DNA of 64,000 nucleotides, taken from NCBI RefSeq assembly GCF_018603885.1, contig NZ_JAHGAW010000006.1, positions 124,001 to 188,000 on the forward strand, written 5' to 3'. The stretch is from Sphingobium nicotianae (GTDB taxonomy: Bacteria; Pseudomonadota; Alphaproteobacteria; Sphingomonadales; Sphingomonadaceae). The number at the start of each line of letters is the position of its first letter. Position 1 is the stretch's first letter. Below are positions 36,241 to 44,868 of this stretch, in pieces. The position numbers and the translations under genes were made by a program. The notes below the pieces were generated by a model. It had not been told where the DNA came from. It made no database searches and saw only the letters and a program-made list of their open reading frames with translations.

Positions 36241-37278
36241 ATGCAGTTGCGGACGCTGGGCGGCACGGGGATGCAGGTGAGCCCGTTGTGCCTCGGCGCG
36301 ATGATGTTCGGCGCGATCGGCAATCGCGATCATGACGAATGCGTGCGGATCATCCACCGGTCGATCGACGCGGGCATCAATTTCATCGACACGGCCGATG
36401 GCTATTCGCGCGGCGAGTCCGAGGAGATCATCGGCAAGGCCATCAAGGGCCGCCGCGAGCGCCTCGTCATCGCCACCAAATTCTATGCGACGATGAGCGA
36501 CGATCCCAACATGCGCGGCGCGTCCCGCCGCTGGGTCACGCGCGCCGTCGAGGACAGCCTGCGCCGGCTCGGCATCGACCATATCGATCTCTACCAGCTC
36601 CACCGCTGGGACGACGTCACCGATCTCGAGGAAACCTTGTTCACGCTCACCGATCTCGTCCGCCAGGGCAAGATCCGCGCGTTCGGCTGCTCCAGCTTCC
36701 CCGCCGATCGCATCGTCGAGAGCCACTGGATCGCCGAGAAGCGCGGTACCCAGCGCTTCCGCTGCAACCAGCCCGCCTATTCCATCTTCAATCGCGAGAT
36801 CGAGCGCTTCATCCTGCCGGCCAGCCAGCGCCACGGCATGGGAACGATCACCTTCAGCCCGCTCGACGGCGGCTATCTCTCCGGCCGCTACCGCAAGCCG
36901 GAGGACATGAACGGCGAGAATCGCTTCGCTTATTTCGGCCGCATCACCGGGCGGGGCTTCGATCCTTATGCGGAGGCCGTCCGCCGCAAGCTCGATCTCG
37001 TCGCAGAGCTGTCGGCGCTGGCGGACGAGGCCGGCATCTCGCTGGCGCACATGGCGATCGCCTTCGTCATCCAGCATCCGGGCGTCACCTCCGCGATCCT
37101 CGGGCCGCGCACCTTGGATCAGCTCGAAGGGCTGCTCGGCGCCACCGATGTCAGGCTTTCGGCCGAGACGCTCGACCGCATCGACGCGCTGGTGCCGCCC
37201 GGCACCTCGCTCAACCCGATCAACGACATGCCGTCCGGAACGACCAAGCAGGCGCTCCGGCGTGGGGACGCACTATGA
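36241..37278 (+). CDS. Aldo-keto reductase
   Basis: A 345-aa AKR of the YajO/IolS-like group. The catalytic tetrad is visible as Asp/Tyr in FIDTADGYSRGESEE, Lys in VIATKF and His in YQLHRWD. The C-terminal NADPH site is TSAILGPRTLDQLE. It interconverts an aldehyde or ketone with an alcohol. Its stop overlaps the next BVMO start as ATGA. AAGGAGAAGG precedes ATG 36241. Confidence 0.9.
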   Translation: MQLRTLGGTGMQVSPLCLGAMMFGAIGNRDHDECVRIIHRSIDAGINFIDTADGYSRGESEEIIGKAIKGRRERLVIATKFYATMSDDPNMRGASRRWVTRAVEDSLRRLGIDHIDLYQLHRWDDVTDLEETLFTLTDLVRQGKIRAFGCSSFPADRIVESHWIAEKRGTQRFRCNQPAYSIFNREIERFILPASQRHGMGTITFSPLDGGYLSGRYRKPEDMNGENRFAYFGRITGRGFDPYAEAVRRKLDLVAELSALADEAGISLAHMAIAFVIQHPGVTSAILGPRTLDQLEGLLGATDVRLSAETLDRIDALVPPGTSLNPINDMPSGTTKQALRRGDAL

Positions 37279-38885
37279 CAGACACTGCCCAGGAATTTGA
37301 CGCCGTCGTGATCGGGGCCGGTTTCGCCGGCATCTACATGCTGCACAAGCTGCGCCAGCAGGGGCTTCGCGTCCGCCTGTTCGAGGCCGGCGATGGCCCG
37401 GGCGGCGCCTGGTACTGGAACCGCTATCCCGGCGCGCGCTGCGACTCCGAGAGCTATTTCTACTGCTACTTCTTCTCGGACGAGATCCTGCAGGAGTGGA
37501 GCTGGAGCGAGCGCTTCCCCGCCCAGCCGGAGATCGAGCGCTATCTGAACTACGTCTCGGACAAGCTCGATCTGCGCAAGGACATGACGTTCGGCGCGCG
37601 CGTGACCACGGCCGCCTATGACGAGCAGGCGAACCGCTGGACGGTCGAGACCAGCGCGGGCGACAAGGTCACCGCGCGCTATGTCGTGACCGCGATCGGC
37701 GGCCTCACCTCGACCGCCGCCAACCTGCCGGACATTCCCGGCGTCAAGGATTTCCAGGGCGAATGGTATCATACCGGCCACTGGCCCAGGGAGGGCGTCG
37801 ATTTCCGCGGCAAGCGCGTCGGCGTGCTCGGCACCGGCTCGACCGGCATCCAGGCCGTGCCCGTGATCGCCGAGACGGCGGGGCATCTGACCGTCTTCCA
37901 GCGCACGCCCGCCTATATCATGCCGGCCAAGAACCATCCGCTGACCGAGGAGTATAATGCGCAGATCAAGGCCAATTATCCCGAGATCCGCGCCAAGGTG
38001 AAGACGCACTGGGGCGGCCAGCCCTATGATGCGCCGGCCTACAGCTTCGAGGAAGTGACGCCCGAGCAGGCGCTCGCGCTGCAGGAGGAATATTGGAACA
38101 ATGGCGGCCTGCGGGTCATCCAGCTGTTCAAGGAAGGCACGCGTCTGCCCGCCGCCCGCGAGTTCATGGAGAATTTCTTCCGCGAGAAGGTGCGCAGCAT
38201 CGTCAAGGATCCGGCCAAGGCCGAGATACTGGAGCCCAAGGGCTATCCGATGGGCGCCAAGCGCATCGCGCTCGACACCAATTATTACGAGACCTTCAAC
38301 CTGCCGCATGTCGATGTGGTCGACGTGCGCAAGACCCCGATCACCAGGATCACCGAGAAGGGTATCCTCGTCGGCGACACCGAATATCCGCTCGACGTGA
38401 TCGTCTTCGCGACCGGCTATGACGCGGTCACCGGGCCGTTCCGGGCAATGGACATTCGCGGCAGGGGCGGCATGCAGCTGCGCGAGCGGCTCGACGATGG
38501 TCCGCGTTCCTATCTGGGCATGAGCTTCTACGGCTTCCCCAATCTGCTGGCGGTCAGCGGCCCGGCCAATCCGGCCCTCTCGACCAACGTGCCGGCCTCG
38601 ATCGAGCATGACGTCGAGTGGATCTCCGACATTGTCGACTATGCCGAGAAGAACGGCTTCAAGACGATCGAGCCGACCGAGCAGGCCGAGGATGACTGGA
38701 CCGAGGAGACGCAGGCCAAGGCGCGCGGCTCGGTCTTCGATCAGGCCGACAGCTGGCAGTATGGATCGAACGTGCCGGGCAAGCCGCGGCGCTTCCTGAT
38801 CTGGCTGGGTGGCCTGCACACCTTCCGCGATCGCTGCGCGGAGGTGACGCGCGAAGGCTACAAGGGATTTACCTTCACCAAGTGA
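37275..38885 (+). CDS. Baeyer-Villiger monooxygenase, cyclohexanone-monooxygenase type
   Basis: Class I BVMO of 536 aa without the long N-terminal extension. It has first Rossmann motif VIGAGFAGIY, BVMO fingerprint FQGEWYHTGHWP and second Rossmann motif VLGTGSTGIQ. The size is close to cyclohexanone and steroid/phenylacetone monooxygenases, pointing to an alicyclic or alkyl ketone. It is distinct from the BVMO at 31685 in the same operon, so two different oxygen insertions are implied. The start overlaps the AKR stop; a longer open frame from 36339 is a shadow. Confidence 0.93.
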   Translation: MTDTAQEFDAVVIGAGFAGIYMLHKLRQQGLRVRLFEAGDGPGGAWYWNRYPGARCDSESYFYCYFFSDEILQEWSWSERFPAQPEIERYLNYVSDKLDLRKDMTFGARVTTAAYDEQANRWTVETSAGDKVTARYVVTAIGGLTSTAANLPDIPGVKDFQGEWYHTGHWPREGVDFRGKRVGVLGTGSTGIQAVPVIAETAGHLTVFQRTPAYIMPAKNHPLTEEYNAQIKANYPEIRAKVKTHWGGQPYDAPAYSFEEVTPEQALALQEEYWNNGGLRVIQLFKEGTRLPAAREFMENFFREKVRSIVKDPAKAEILEPKGYPMGAKRIALDTNYYETFNLPHVDVVDVRKTPITRITEKGILVGDTEYPLDVIVFATGYDAVTGPFRAMDIRGRGGMQLRERLDDGPRSYLGMSFYGFPNLLAVSGPANPALSTNVPASIEHDVEWISDIVDYAEKNGFKTIEPTEQAEDDWTEETQAKARGSVFDQADSWQYGSNVPGKPRRFLIWLGGLHTFRDRCAEVTREGYKGFTFTK

Positions 38886-38922
38886 CGAATGGCCCGGAAA
38901 CGCGGGCAATCTGGAGGATGGG

Positions 38923-40320
38923 ATGACTGACGCAGCACGACTTCAGGAGCTGGAGGACAAGGAAGCGATCCGCCAGATCTTCACCGATTATGCCCGCTAT
39001 CTCGATAATTACGATTATGCCGGCTATGCCAGCCTGTTCGCGCGCGAAGGCGTGTTCGGCACGTCGGTGGGCGTCGAGGCGATCACGAAGCAGATGGCCG
39101 ACTATGTCGAGCGCGTGACCGGCGCCAAGGCGGAAGGGCGTTTCCGCGACGCCGTCCACCTGATGAGCAACCCGCATATCGAGATCGATGGCGACACCGC
39201 CAGGATCGACATCACCTGGTGCTACATGACCCGTGATGCGGACGAGGTGCCGACCGTCTTCCAGATGGGCCATTATCTCGACGATCTCGTCCGCGAGGAC
39301 GGCAAGTGGAAGATCGCGAAGCACACGGTCAACCGCAGCATGGGCCGTGCCCAGCTCGAGCCGCCGCATCCCTCGCGCTTCGATGCGCTGCAGGCGCAGG
39401 TCCAGGAGCTGAAGGACAAGGAGGAGATCCGCCAGATCTTCACCGATTATGCCCGCTTCCTCGATACCGGCAATATGGAGGGCTATGCCAGCCTCTTCGC
39501 CAGCAATGGCTGGATGAAAGCGTCACTCGGCGAGGCGACCGGCCCGGTCGCGATCCTCGAGCTGCTCAACAAATATCGCGACGTCTCGAAGGGGCGGAAA
39601 TTCCCGCGCTCCGTGCATATCGTCAACAATCACGACATCAATCTCGACGGCGACAAGGCCGACGTGAAGGTCACCTGGTTCTATCTCACGCTCGATCCGG
39701 ACGGCGTGCCGATGATCCTGCAGGGCGGGCATTATATCGACAAGATCGTCCGCGAGGACGGCAAGTGGAAGCTGGTCAGCCATGACATCGACCGCTTCTT
39801 CGGCCGTGCCGCCTTCGAGCCGGCGCCGGTCACACGGCTCGACCGCATCGAGCAGCGCCTCAAGGATGTCGAGGACAAGGAAGCGATCGTCCGCCTCTGC
39901 ATGCGCATGCAGGACGCGCTCGATGGCCGCGATCTCGTCGATTATGGCAATTGCTTCACCAAGGACGGCGTGTGGAGCGGCGTCACCGGCCGCTATGTCG
40001 GCCCCAAGGCGATCACCGAGTTCTTCGAGAAGGTCTGCAAGCCCTGGGAGACGCCGGGCCACACCACCTATCACACCACCTCCGATTTCGTGATCGACCT
40101 CGACGGCGACACCGCCAGGGCGCGCAGCCAGTGGCGACACATCATGCGCGGCGAGAAGGACGCGCCAGTCATCGTCCATCACGGCCATTATGACGACGAG
40201 TTCCGCCGCACGCCCGAGGGCTGGCTGTTCACCAAGCGCGCGGCTTTCGGCGACATTCCTTATTACGAGCCCAAGTTCCAGCTCATCGGCGCGGCGAAGC
40301 CGGAAGAGATCGAAGCCTGA
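38923..40320 (+). CDS. Triple-domain SnoaL/NTF2-like fusion protein
   Basis: A 465-aa protein made of three SnoaL-like domains in a row. They start near residues 8, 162 and 314 with LEDKEAIRQIFTDYARYLD, LKDKEEIRQIFTDYARFLD and VEDKEAIVRLCMRMQDALD, and each closes with a YxDDxVREDGKWK-type strand. Family members are normally 130-180 aa and dimerise, so a three-domain chain is unusual and may build a trimeric arrangement internally. The DNA of repeats 1 and 2 is 44/48 identical over the first helix (38959-39006, 39418-39465), evidence of internal duplication. The reaction is unknown, likely dehydration, hydration or isomerisation. Confidence 0.85.
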   Translation: MTDAARLQELEDKEAIRQIFTDYARYLDNYDYAGYASLFAREGVFGTSVGVEAITKQMADYVERVTGAKAEGRFRDAVHLMSNPHIEIDGDTARIDITWCYMTRDADEVPTVFQMGHYLDDLVREDGKWKIAKHTVNRSMGRAQLEPPHPSRFDALQAQVQELKDKEEIRQIFTDYARFLDTGNMEGYASLFASNGWMKASLGEATGPVAILELLNKYRDVSKGRKFPRSVHIVNNHDINLDGDKADVKVTWFYLTLDPDGVPMILQGGHYIDKIVREDGKWKLVSHDIDRFFGRAAFEPAPVTRLDRIEQRLKDVEDKEAIVRLCMRMQDALDGRDLVDYGNCFTKDGVWSGVTGRYVGPKAITEFFEKVCKPWETPGHTTYHTTSDFVIDLDGDTARARSQWRHIMRGEKDAPVIVHHGHYDDEFRRTPEGWLFTKRAAFGDIPYYEPKFQLIGAAKPEEIEA

Positions 40321-40356
40321 GCGGGCACCGGATAACCGACAAGAGGAGAGGATCGA

Positions 40357-40896
40357 ATGACTGACGCAGCAAGCCAGGATCTGCACGCGCTCGTCGCGGA
40401 CATGCAGGCCCGCCTCAGGCTGGCCGAGGACCGCGAAGACATCTGGCGCCTGCTCATGAAGATGCAGGATGCGATCGATGGCCGCGACATCAAGGCCTAT
40501 GCCGACAACTTCACCGAGGATGGCGTCTGGGCCGGCGTCGTCGGCCGCGGCGTCGGCCCCGCCGGCGTGCTGGAGACGCTCGGCAAATATATGCATTCCG
40601 TGGTCGACCAATCGAAGCGGACCTTCCATGCCACGATGGACGTCGTGATCGATATCGACGGCGACACCGCGACCTCGACCAGCAAGTTCCAGCACATCCG
40701 GCACGCCGAGGACAACACGACCGACGTCTGGCATCTCGGCGCCTATGACGACCGGCTGGTGCGTACCTCGCAGGGCTGGAAGTTCACCCAGCGCCACGCC
40801 TATGTGATCGTTCCCTATATGGAGCCCAAGTTCCAGATGGTCGGCGCCGAGGATCGCCCGAAGGAATGGACGCAGCGGCGCGGTTGCAAGGAGTGA
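40357..40896 (+). CDS. SnoaL/NTF2-like protein
   Basis: A 179-aa single-domain protein. It is closest to the third domain of the preceding fusion (MKMQDAIDGRDIKAYADNFT against MRMQDALDGRDLVDYGNCFT; YMEPKFQMVGA against YYEPKFQLIGA). The start sequences of the two genes (ATGACTGACGCAGCA) are also shared, so this gene probably arose by copying. It is seventh in the BVMO operon. No recognised catalytic dyad can be assigned with certainty. Confidence 0.82.
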   Translation: MTDAASQDLHALVADMQARLRLAEDREDIWRLLMKMQDAIDGRDIKAYADNFTEDGVWAGVVGRGVGPAGVLETLGKYMHSVVDQSKRTFHATMDVVIDIDGDTATSTSKFQHIRHAEDNTTDVWHLGAYDDRLVRTSQGWKFTQRHAYVIVPYMEPKFQMVGAEDRPKEWTQRRGCKE

Positions 40897-41723
40897 GGCT
40901 GGTCCGGCTGCTGGCGGCCTTGTTGCTGACCTGCTGGGTCGCAGCGCCGGCGGCCGCGTCCACGGCCATGCTCAAGGGGCTGAAGATCCACTACACGGTG
41001 CAGGGCAAGCCGGGCGGCAAGACGCTTATCTTCGTCCACGGCTGGACCTGCGACGACCGTTCGTGGTCTCGGCAGGTGCCGGCCTTTGTCGCGGACTATC
41101 GCGTCGTCACGCTCGATCTGCCGGGCCACGGCCAGAGCGACTCCCCGCCGCCAGCCGGTTACTCGATCGGGCTGTTCGCCGATGCCGTCGAGGCGGTGCG
41201 CAAGGCGGTCGGCGCGAACAAGGTGGTGCTGGTCGGCCATTCGATGGGGGCCGGGGTCAGCCGGCTCTATACGCTGGCGCATCCCGAGCATGTCGCCGGC
41301 ATCGTCTCGGCCGATGGCCTGCTGGACATCCGCCCCTTCGCTGCGGCCGCCCTGCGTGCGCAACCCATGACGCATGAGCGGCGTGTGGCGGCGATCGAGG
41401 CGATGTTCGTCCCCTCGACACCCGAGCCGCTCCGTCAGGAAATCCGGCAAATGATGCTCGGCGCGTCGGAAGCGACATCGGTCGGCGCCAATGCCGCGAT
41501 GATGGACCCGGCGATCCAGTCCAATGCCGTCATCACCGCGCCCGCGCTGACGGTGTTCGCCAGCTCGCGCACCATGGGCCTCGCCACGCCGACCAAGGAG
41601 CTGCTGCCCAACTGGGAGTCGGTGACGATCCCGGACACGGGCCATTTCGTGATGATGGAGAAGCCGGACCAATTCAACGCGCTGCTCCACGCCTTTCTGG
41701 CGACGCGGGCACGCTGGCAATGA
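40866..41723 (+). CDS. Exported alpha/beta hydrolase
   Basis: A 285-aa hydrolase. It has an N-terminal hydrophobic signal (VRLLAALLLTCWVAAPAAA), oxyanion region FVHGWTCDD, nucleophile VGHSMGAG, and late His in PDTGHFVMME. Ester or lactone hydrolysis in the periplasm fits. It overlaps the SnoaL gene by 31 bp. ATG 40866 is one start; GTG 40893 (GTGA with the previous stop) would give a tighter signal peptide, but its ribosome site touches it. It is the last gene of the BVMO operon. Confidence 0.82.
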   Translation: MDAAARLQGVRLVRLLAALLLTCWVAAPAAASTAMLKGLKIHYTVQGKPGGKTLIFVHGWTCDDRSWSRQVPAFVADYRVVTLDLPGHGQSDSPPPAGYSIGLFADAVEAVRKAVGANKVVLVGHSMGAGVSRLYTLAHPEHVAGIVSADGLLDIRPFAAAALRAQPMTHERRVAAIEAMFVPSTPEPLRQEIRQMMLGASEATSVGANAAMMDPAIQSNAVITAPALTVFASSRTMGLATPTKELLPNWESVTIPDTGHFVMMEKPDQFNALLHAFLATRARWQ

Positions 41724-41775
41724 ATGCCCTCTCCCAAGTGGGAGAAGGCTACGGACCGCTAAGTCGAACCGAACC

Positions 41776-41852
41776 GTGCTCCTGCGAAGGCAGGAGCCCA
41801 GGGCGGTTAGGCCCGTCGGTTGCGCCTTGGGCTCCTGCCTTCGCAGGAGCAC
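41776..41852. repeat. REP-like inverted repeat with 25-bp perfect arms
   Basis: Arms 41776-41800 and 41828-41852 are reverse complements. Each contains the hairpin CTCCTGCGAAGGCAGGAG. It lies between the convergent BVMO and SDR/CMD/SnoaL operons, where it may also stop transcription. A degenerate half (GTTCCTGCCAGCGCAGGAGC) occurs near 51278. Confidence 0.8.
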
Positions 41853-42097
41853 TGATCTGGTTTGGTTGGCCCATGGGAGGGCCGTTCGCCATATCAGAAA
41901 ATACTGTCCTACACGCCAGCCGGCATGGCAGGATCAGGCCGTTCTTTCTCAGCCCTGAATAATCGCTCTTCTCGATCAGCTTTCGTCCGGCACCCCTGAT
42001 GCCCCCGAGGAAAATCATTTTCCCCGTGACCTTCGTGAACTTCGGCGGAAAACTGCGCGGCATGATCGATCCACTCGATCAGGGAACGGAAGGGGGC
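41853..42097. other. Intergenic stretch with a 15-bp palindrome
   Basis: This is the right part of the 374-bp gap between convergent operons. It contains GGAAAATCATTTTCC (42009-42023), a perfect palindrome around a central C, with no T-run or promoter around it. An open frame of 104 codons across this stretch (minus, 41749-42063) runs into the REP element and is not credible. No gene is called. Confidence 0.45.
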
Positions 42098-42616
42098 TTA
42101 CCCCTTCGCGCCCTTGATATGCTGCTCCTGGATGCGCTGGCGGGCGCGGATGACCGGCAGATATTCCTCCCCGGTCGGGATGGTCGGGATGTCGACCCGG
42201 CGCAGGATCTTCCAAACGCCATCCTCGCGGATGAACTCGTCTTCGTAGCGGCCGAACAGCACCGGCACCGGATTGCCGCCCGGCCCGCGCCGGAACAGCA
42301 GATGGCCCGAGCGCATCTTTGCGCGGTCGCCGTTCAGCTCGATGCGGGGATGGAAGGTCACCTCGAACGTCTCGAGATTGACGAAATCGTCCGGCTTGGT
42401 CGGGAACAGCCCGGCGACGAGCGCGCGGATCTCCTCCTTGCCTTTGCGGACCATGCCGCCATTCACCCATTCGGCCTCTTCCGCGAACAGCGCGATATAG
42501 GCGTCGGCATCCTGCGCATCGAGCGCGGAGGCATAATCGATGATGATCTGGCGGATGTCCTCCTTGTCCTCCAGCAGCTGCAAGCGCTGCTCGACCGAGA
42601 GCGCGGCGCGGCTCAT
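42098..42616 (-). CDS. SnoaL/NTF2-like protein
   Basis: A 172-aa SnoaL-like protein: LEDKEDIRQIIIDYASALDA, FAEEAEWVNGGMVRKGKEEI, GRYEDEFIREDGVWKILRRV. ATG 42616 overlaps the stop of the 42613 gene as ATGA, and the next two junctions upstream use the same overlap. It is a cytoplasmic sister of the exported 42613 protein; both share VDIPTIPTxEE near the end. It is the last gene of the SDR/CMD/SnoaL operon. Confidence 0.82.
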   Translation of the reverse strand: MSRAALSVEQRLQLLEDKEDIRQIIIDYASALDAQDADAYIALFAEEAEWVNGGMVRKGKEEIRALVAGLFPTKPDDFVNLETFEVTFHPRIELNGDRAKMRSGHLLFRRGPGGNPVPVLFGRYEDEFIREDGVWKILRRVDIPTIPTGEEYLPVIRARQRIQEQHIKGAKG

Positions 42617-43200
42617 TGCGCGCCTCCCGCCGGCGGCTGGGCCGGCTGCTGCTGGCGCGCGCGCATGATCCTGCCCCATTCCTCGGGTGTCGGAATGGTC
42701 GGGATGTCGACCCGCTTGAGGATCTTCCACACGCCATTCTCGCGGATGAACTCATCCTCGTAGCGGCCGAACAGCACGGCCTGCGGCAGGCCGCTGCCGT
42801 CCATGTGGCGCCGGAACAGCACATGCTCGGATCGGGAGGTCGCGCGGTCGCCATCCACCTTGATGTCGGGATGGAAAGTCAGCTCGAAGCTGTCCTTGTT
42901 GACGTATCCGGCGGGCGTGTTGTGGAACATGCCGTCGATCAGGGCATGGATCTCGGCCGGTCCCTTGCGCACGATGCTGCCGTTGATCCACTGGCCGTTC
43001 TTGGCGAACAGGGCGACATAGGCATCGGCATTCTTGCCGTCGAGCGCGGCGGCATAGGCGATGAAGATGTGCCGGATGGCGTCCTCATCCTCCAGCCGCT
43101 GGACGCGCTGCTCCAGGGTCGGCTTGGCCGGCGCCTTGGCGGTGGCCGCCACCGGCATGGTCGCCGCCAGCGCGGCGGCGAGAAGGGCCGCGCGCCTCAT
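42613..43200 (-). CDS. Exported SnoaL/NTF2-like protein
   Basis: A 195-aa product. A clear signal peptide (MRRAALLAAALAATMPVAAT, cleavage near ATAKA) is followed by a SnoaL domain (LEDEDAIRHIFIAYAAALDG, GRYEDEFIRENGVWKILKRV). Its C-terminal tail is Pro/Gln rich. It is very similar to the unexported 42098 protein, so the same fold seems to be used on both sides of the inner membrane. Start ATG 43200 overlaps the stop of 43197 (ATGA). Confidence 0.82.
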   Translation of the reverse strand: MRRAALLAAALAATMPVAATAKAPAKPTLEQRVQRLEDEDAIRHIFIAYAAALDGKNADAYVALFAKNGQWINGSIVRKGPAEIHALIDGMFHNTPAGYVNKDSFELTFHPDIKVDGDRATSRSEHVLFRRHMDGSGLPQAVLFGRYEDEFIRENGVWKILKRVDIPTIPTPEEWGRIMRARQQQPAQPPAGGAQ

Positions 43201-43676
43201 GTCCGCACCTTCGACAGGAAGATCTCTTCCCATTCGGCATGGGTGGGGATCAGCTCCTCCGCCTCGCGCCGCGCGATCTTCCACGCGCCGTCGATGCGCA
43301 CATACTCGTCGGTATATTGGCCCGCGAGCGCCGAGGTCGGCCGGTCGTCGCGGCGCAGCACGAAGAGGTAGCGCGAGACGGCGCTGGCCCGGTCGCCGTC
43401 CAGCTCGATCCGCCAGTTGGTGTTGGCGTGATAGTAGTTCACCCGCTTGGGCGCCTCGGCCGGGCCGCCATTGGGGCCACCCAGCATCGCCATGATCGCC
43501 TCGCGGCCCTGATAGGTGCCCTCGACATTGGTCCAGACCCCGTCCGGCGCGAACAGGCTGACGAAGCCCTCCCAGTTCCGGCTGTCGAGATAGACCGAAT
43601 AGTCGAAGATGATGCGCTGGATGGCCAGCTCATCCTCGACCCGCTGGAGGCGCTCCTCGATCGACCGGCTGCTCAT
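43197..43676 (-). CDS. SnoaL/NTF2-like protein
   Basis: A 159-aa protein: VEDELAIQRIIFDYSVYLDS, FAPDGVWTNVEGTYQGREAI, YTDEYVRIDGAWKIARREAE. It is cytoplasmic. It lies between the CMD-like gene at 43673 and the exported SnoaL gene, joined to both by ATGA overlaps. It is less similar to the two downstream paralogues than they are to each other, so a different step is likely. Confidence 0.8.
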   Translation of the reverse strand: MSSRSIEERLQRVEDELAIQRIIFDYSVYLDSRNWEGFVSLFAPDGVWTNVEGTYQGREAIMAMLGGPNGGPAEAPKRVNYYHANTNWRIELDGDRASAVSRYLFVLRRDDRPTSALAGQYTDEYVRIDGAWKIARREAEELIPTHAEWEEIFLSKVRT

Positions 43677-44245
43677 TTGAAGCGGTCCAGATCGGGATCA
43701 TAGGGCACGTCCGGATCGAGCGGCACGCCCGCCGTGTTGAGGAACGAGCCCATCATCACGAAATGGCCGACCACGAAGATCGCGTCGATCAGCTGCTCCT
43801 CGTCGAAATATTTGACCAGCTCCGCCCAGATATCGTCCGGGATGAAGAAGTCGGAGACGAGCGCATCGGCCGCCTTGACGAGGGCCAGATCGGCAGGGGC
43901 CCAGTTGTGCGAGCCGAGCGGGCGCTTGAGCGCGACCACTTCCTCGTCGGTCAGCTTGGCGTTGCGCGCATAGGAGAGGTGGCGTGACCAGACATAGTCG
44001 GATTGGATCCGCCAGGCGGTGCGCAGCGCCATGATCTCGCGCTCGCGCTCGGGCAGCTTGTTCTTGTCGATCATGACGTAGGTCGCCCAGACGCGGAACG
44101 CGGTGAGCATGCGGGGATGGCGCGCCATGGTGCGCGCCACGTTGAAGTCGGCGCCCATCTTGCGGAACGGGCCGATAATCTCTTCCTGCGCGTCGGTGAG
44201 TTCGCCGTCCTTGAGCGGGGGCAGGCGCGGTTTGTCCATTGGCAT
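43673..44245 (-). CDS. Carboxymuconolactone-decarboxylase-family protein
   Basis: A 190-aa all-helical CMD/AhpD-fold protein. The core is REREIMALRTAWRIQSDYVW, then SRHLSYARNAKLTDEEV, and the second half is FDEEQLIDAIFVVGHFVMMG. It lacks the CxxC of AhpD peroxidases and has the YxW..H pattern of decarboxylase-like members. The role may be decarboxylation or lactone handling. ATG 44245 follows AGGAG. It is a paralogue of the 44257 gene directly upstream. Confidence 0.82.
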   Translation of the reverse strand: MPMDKPRLPPLKDGELTDAQEEIIGPFRKMGADFNVARTMARHPRMLTAFRVWATYVMIDKNKLPEREREIMALRTAWRIQSDYVWSRHLSYARNAKLTDEEVVALKRPLGSHNWAPADLALVKAADALVSDFFIPDDIWAELVKYFDEEQLIDAIFVVGHFVMMGSFLNTAGVPLDPDVPYDPDLDRFK

Positions 44246-44256
44246 GAGGCGGCTCC

Positions 44257-44826
44257 TTATAGTTTCTCGAGATCGGGGTCGGCGACGACATCGTCGTCGA
44301 TCGGCAGGCCGGCGCTGTTGAGGAACATGCCCAGCATCATGAAATGCCCGCACACGAAGATCGCGTCGATGATCTGCTCTTCGTCGAAATGGGCATTGAG
44401 CTCGGCCCAGACCTTGTCCGAGATGAAGAAATTGGCGACCTGATCCTCGGCCAGATGGATGAGGGCGATGTCGGCGTCGCTCCAGGGATGCGCCGAGATC
44501 GGCTTCTTGAGCGCTTCCATCTCTTCCGCGGTCAGGCCGGCATTGGTGCCATAGGGGATGTGGCGCGACCAGACATAGCCGGCCTTGATGAGCCAGGCCG
44601 TGCGCATCGCCACGACCTCGCGCTCGCGGTCGGCGAGCTTGTTGCCGCCGCCCATGCTGTAGGCGGACCAGGTGCGGAACGCCTTGGAGGCGCGCAGATG
44701 GCGCAACAGCGAGCGCAGCACATGGCTGTCGATGCCGCGATCTCGCAGCGGCGCGAAATATTCTTCCTGTTCCGGCGTGAGCTGCTCGTTGGTCAGCCCC
44801 GGCAATCGGGGTGTCTTGGTACGCAT
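44257..44826 (-). CDS. Carboxymuconolactone-decarboxylase-family protein, paralogue
   Basis: A 189-aa CMD-fold protein: REREVVAMRTAWLIKAGYVW, then SRHIPYGTNAGLTAEEM, and FDEEQIIDAIFVCGHFMMLG. Its order and length match the 43673 gene throughout, indicating tandem duplication. The pair may form a heteromer. It lies 11 bp before 43673 and 42 bp after the SDR. Confidence 0.82.
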   Translation of the reverse strand: MRTKTPRLPGLTNEQLTPEQEEYFAPLRDRGIDSHVLRSLLRHLRASKAFRTWSAYSMGGGNKLADREREVVAMRTAWLIKAGYVWSRHIPYGTNAGLTAEEMEALKKPISAHPWSDADIALIHLAEDQVANFFISDKVWAELNAHFDEEQIIDAIFVCGHFMMLGMFLNSAGLPIDDDVVADPDLEKL

Positions 44827-44868
44827 GGCATCCTCCCTTGTCTTGTTGATCGGCCGGGCCGCAGCGCC

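Noticed and set aside
42009..42023. Palindrome GGAAAATCATTTTCC as a regulon operator
   Set aside because: It lies between convergent gene ends with no promoter boxes and does not match either operator pattern.
41749..42063. A 104-codon minus-strand frame in the intergenic gap
   Set aside because: Its C-terminal third is the REP-like repeat, there is no ribosome site, and no family is recognised.
43673..44826. Absence of the CxxC motif in the two CMD-family proteins as a sign of inactivation
   Set aside because: CxxC belongs to the AhpD peroxidase branch; decarboxylase-like members normally lack it, so this is not a defect.
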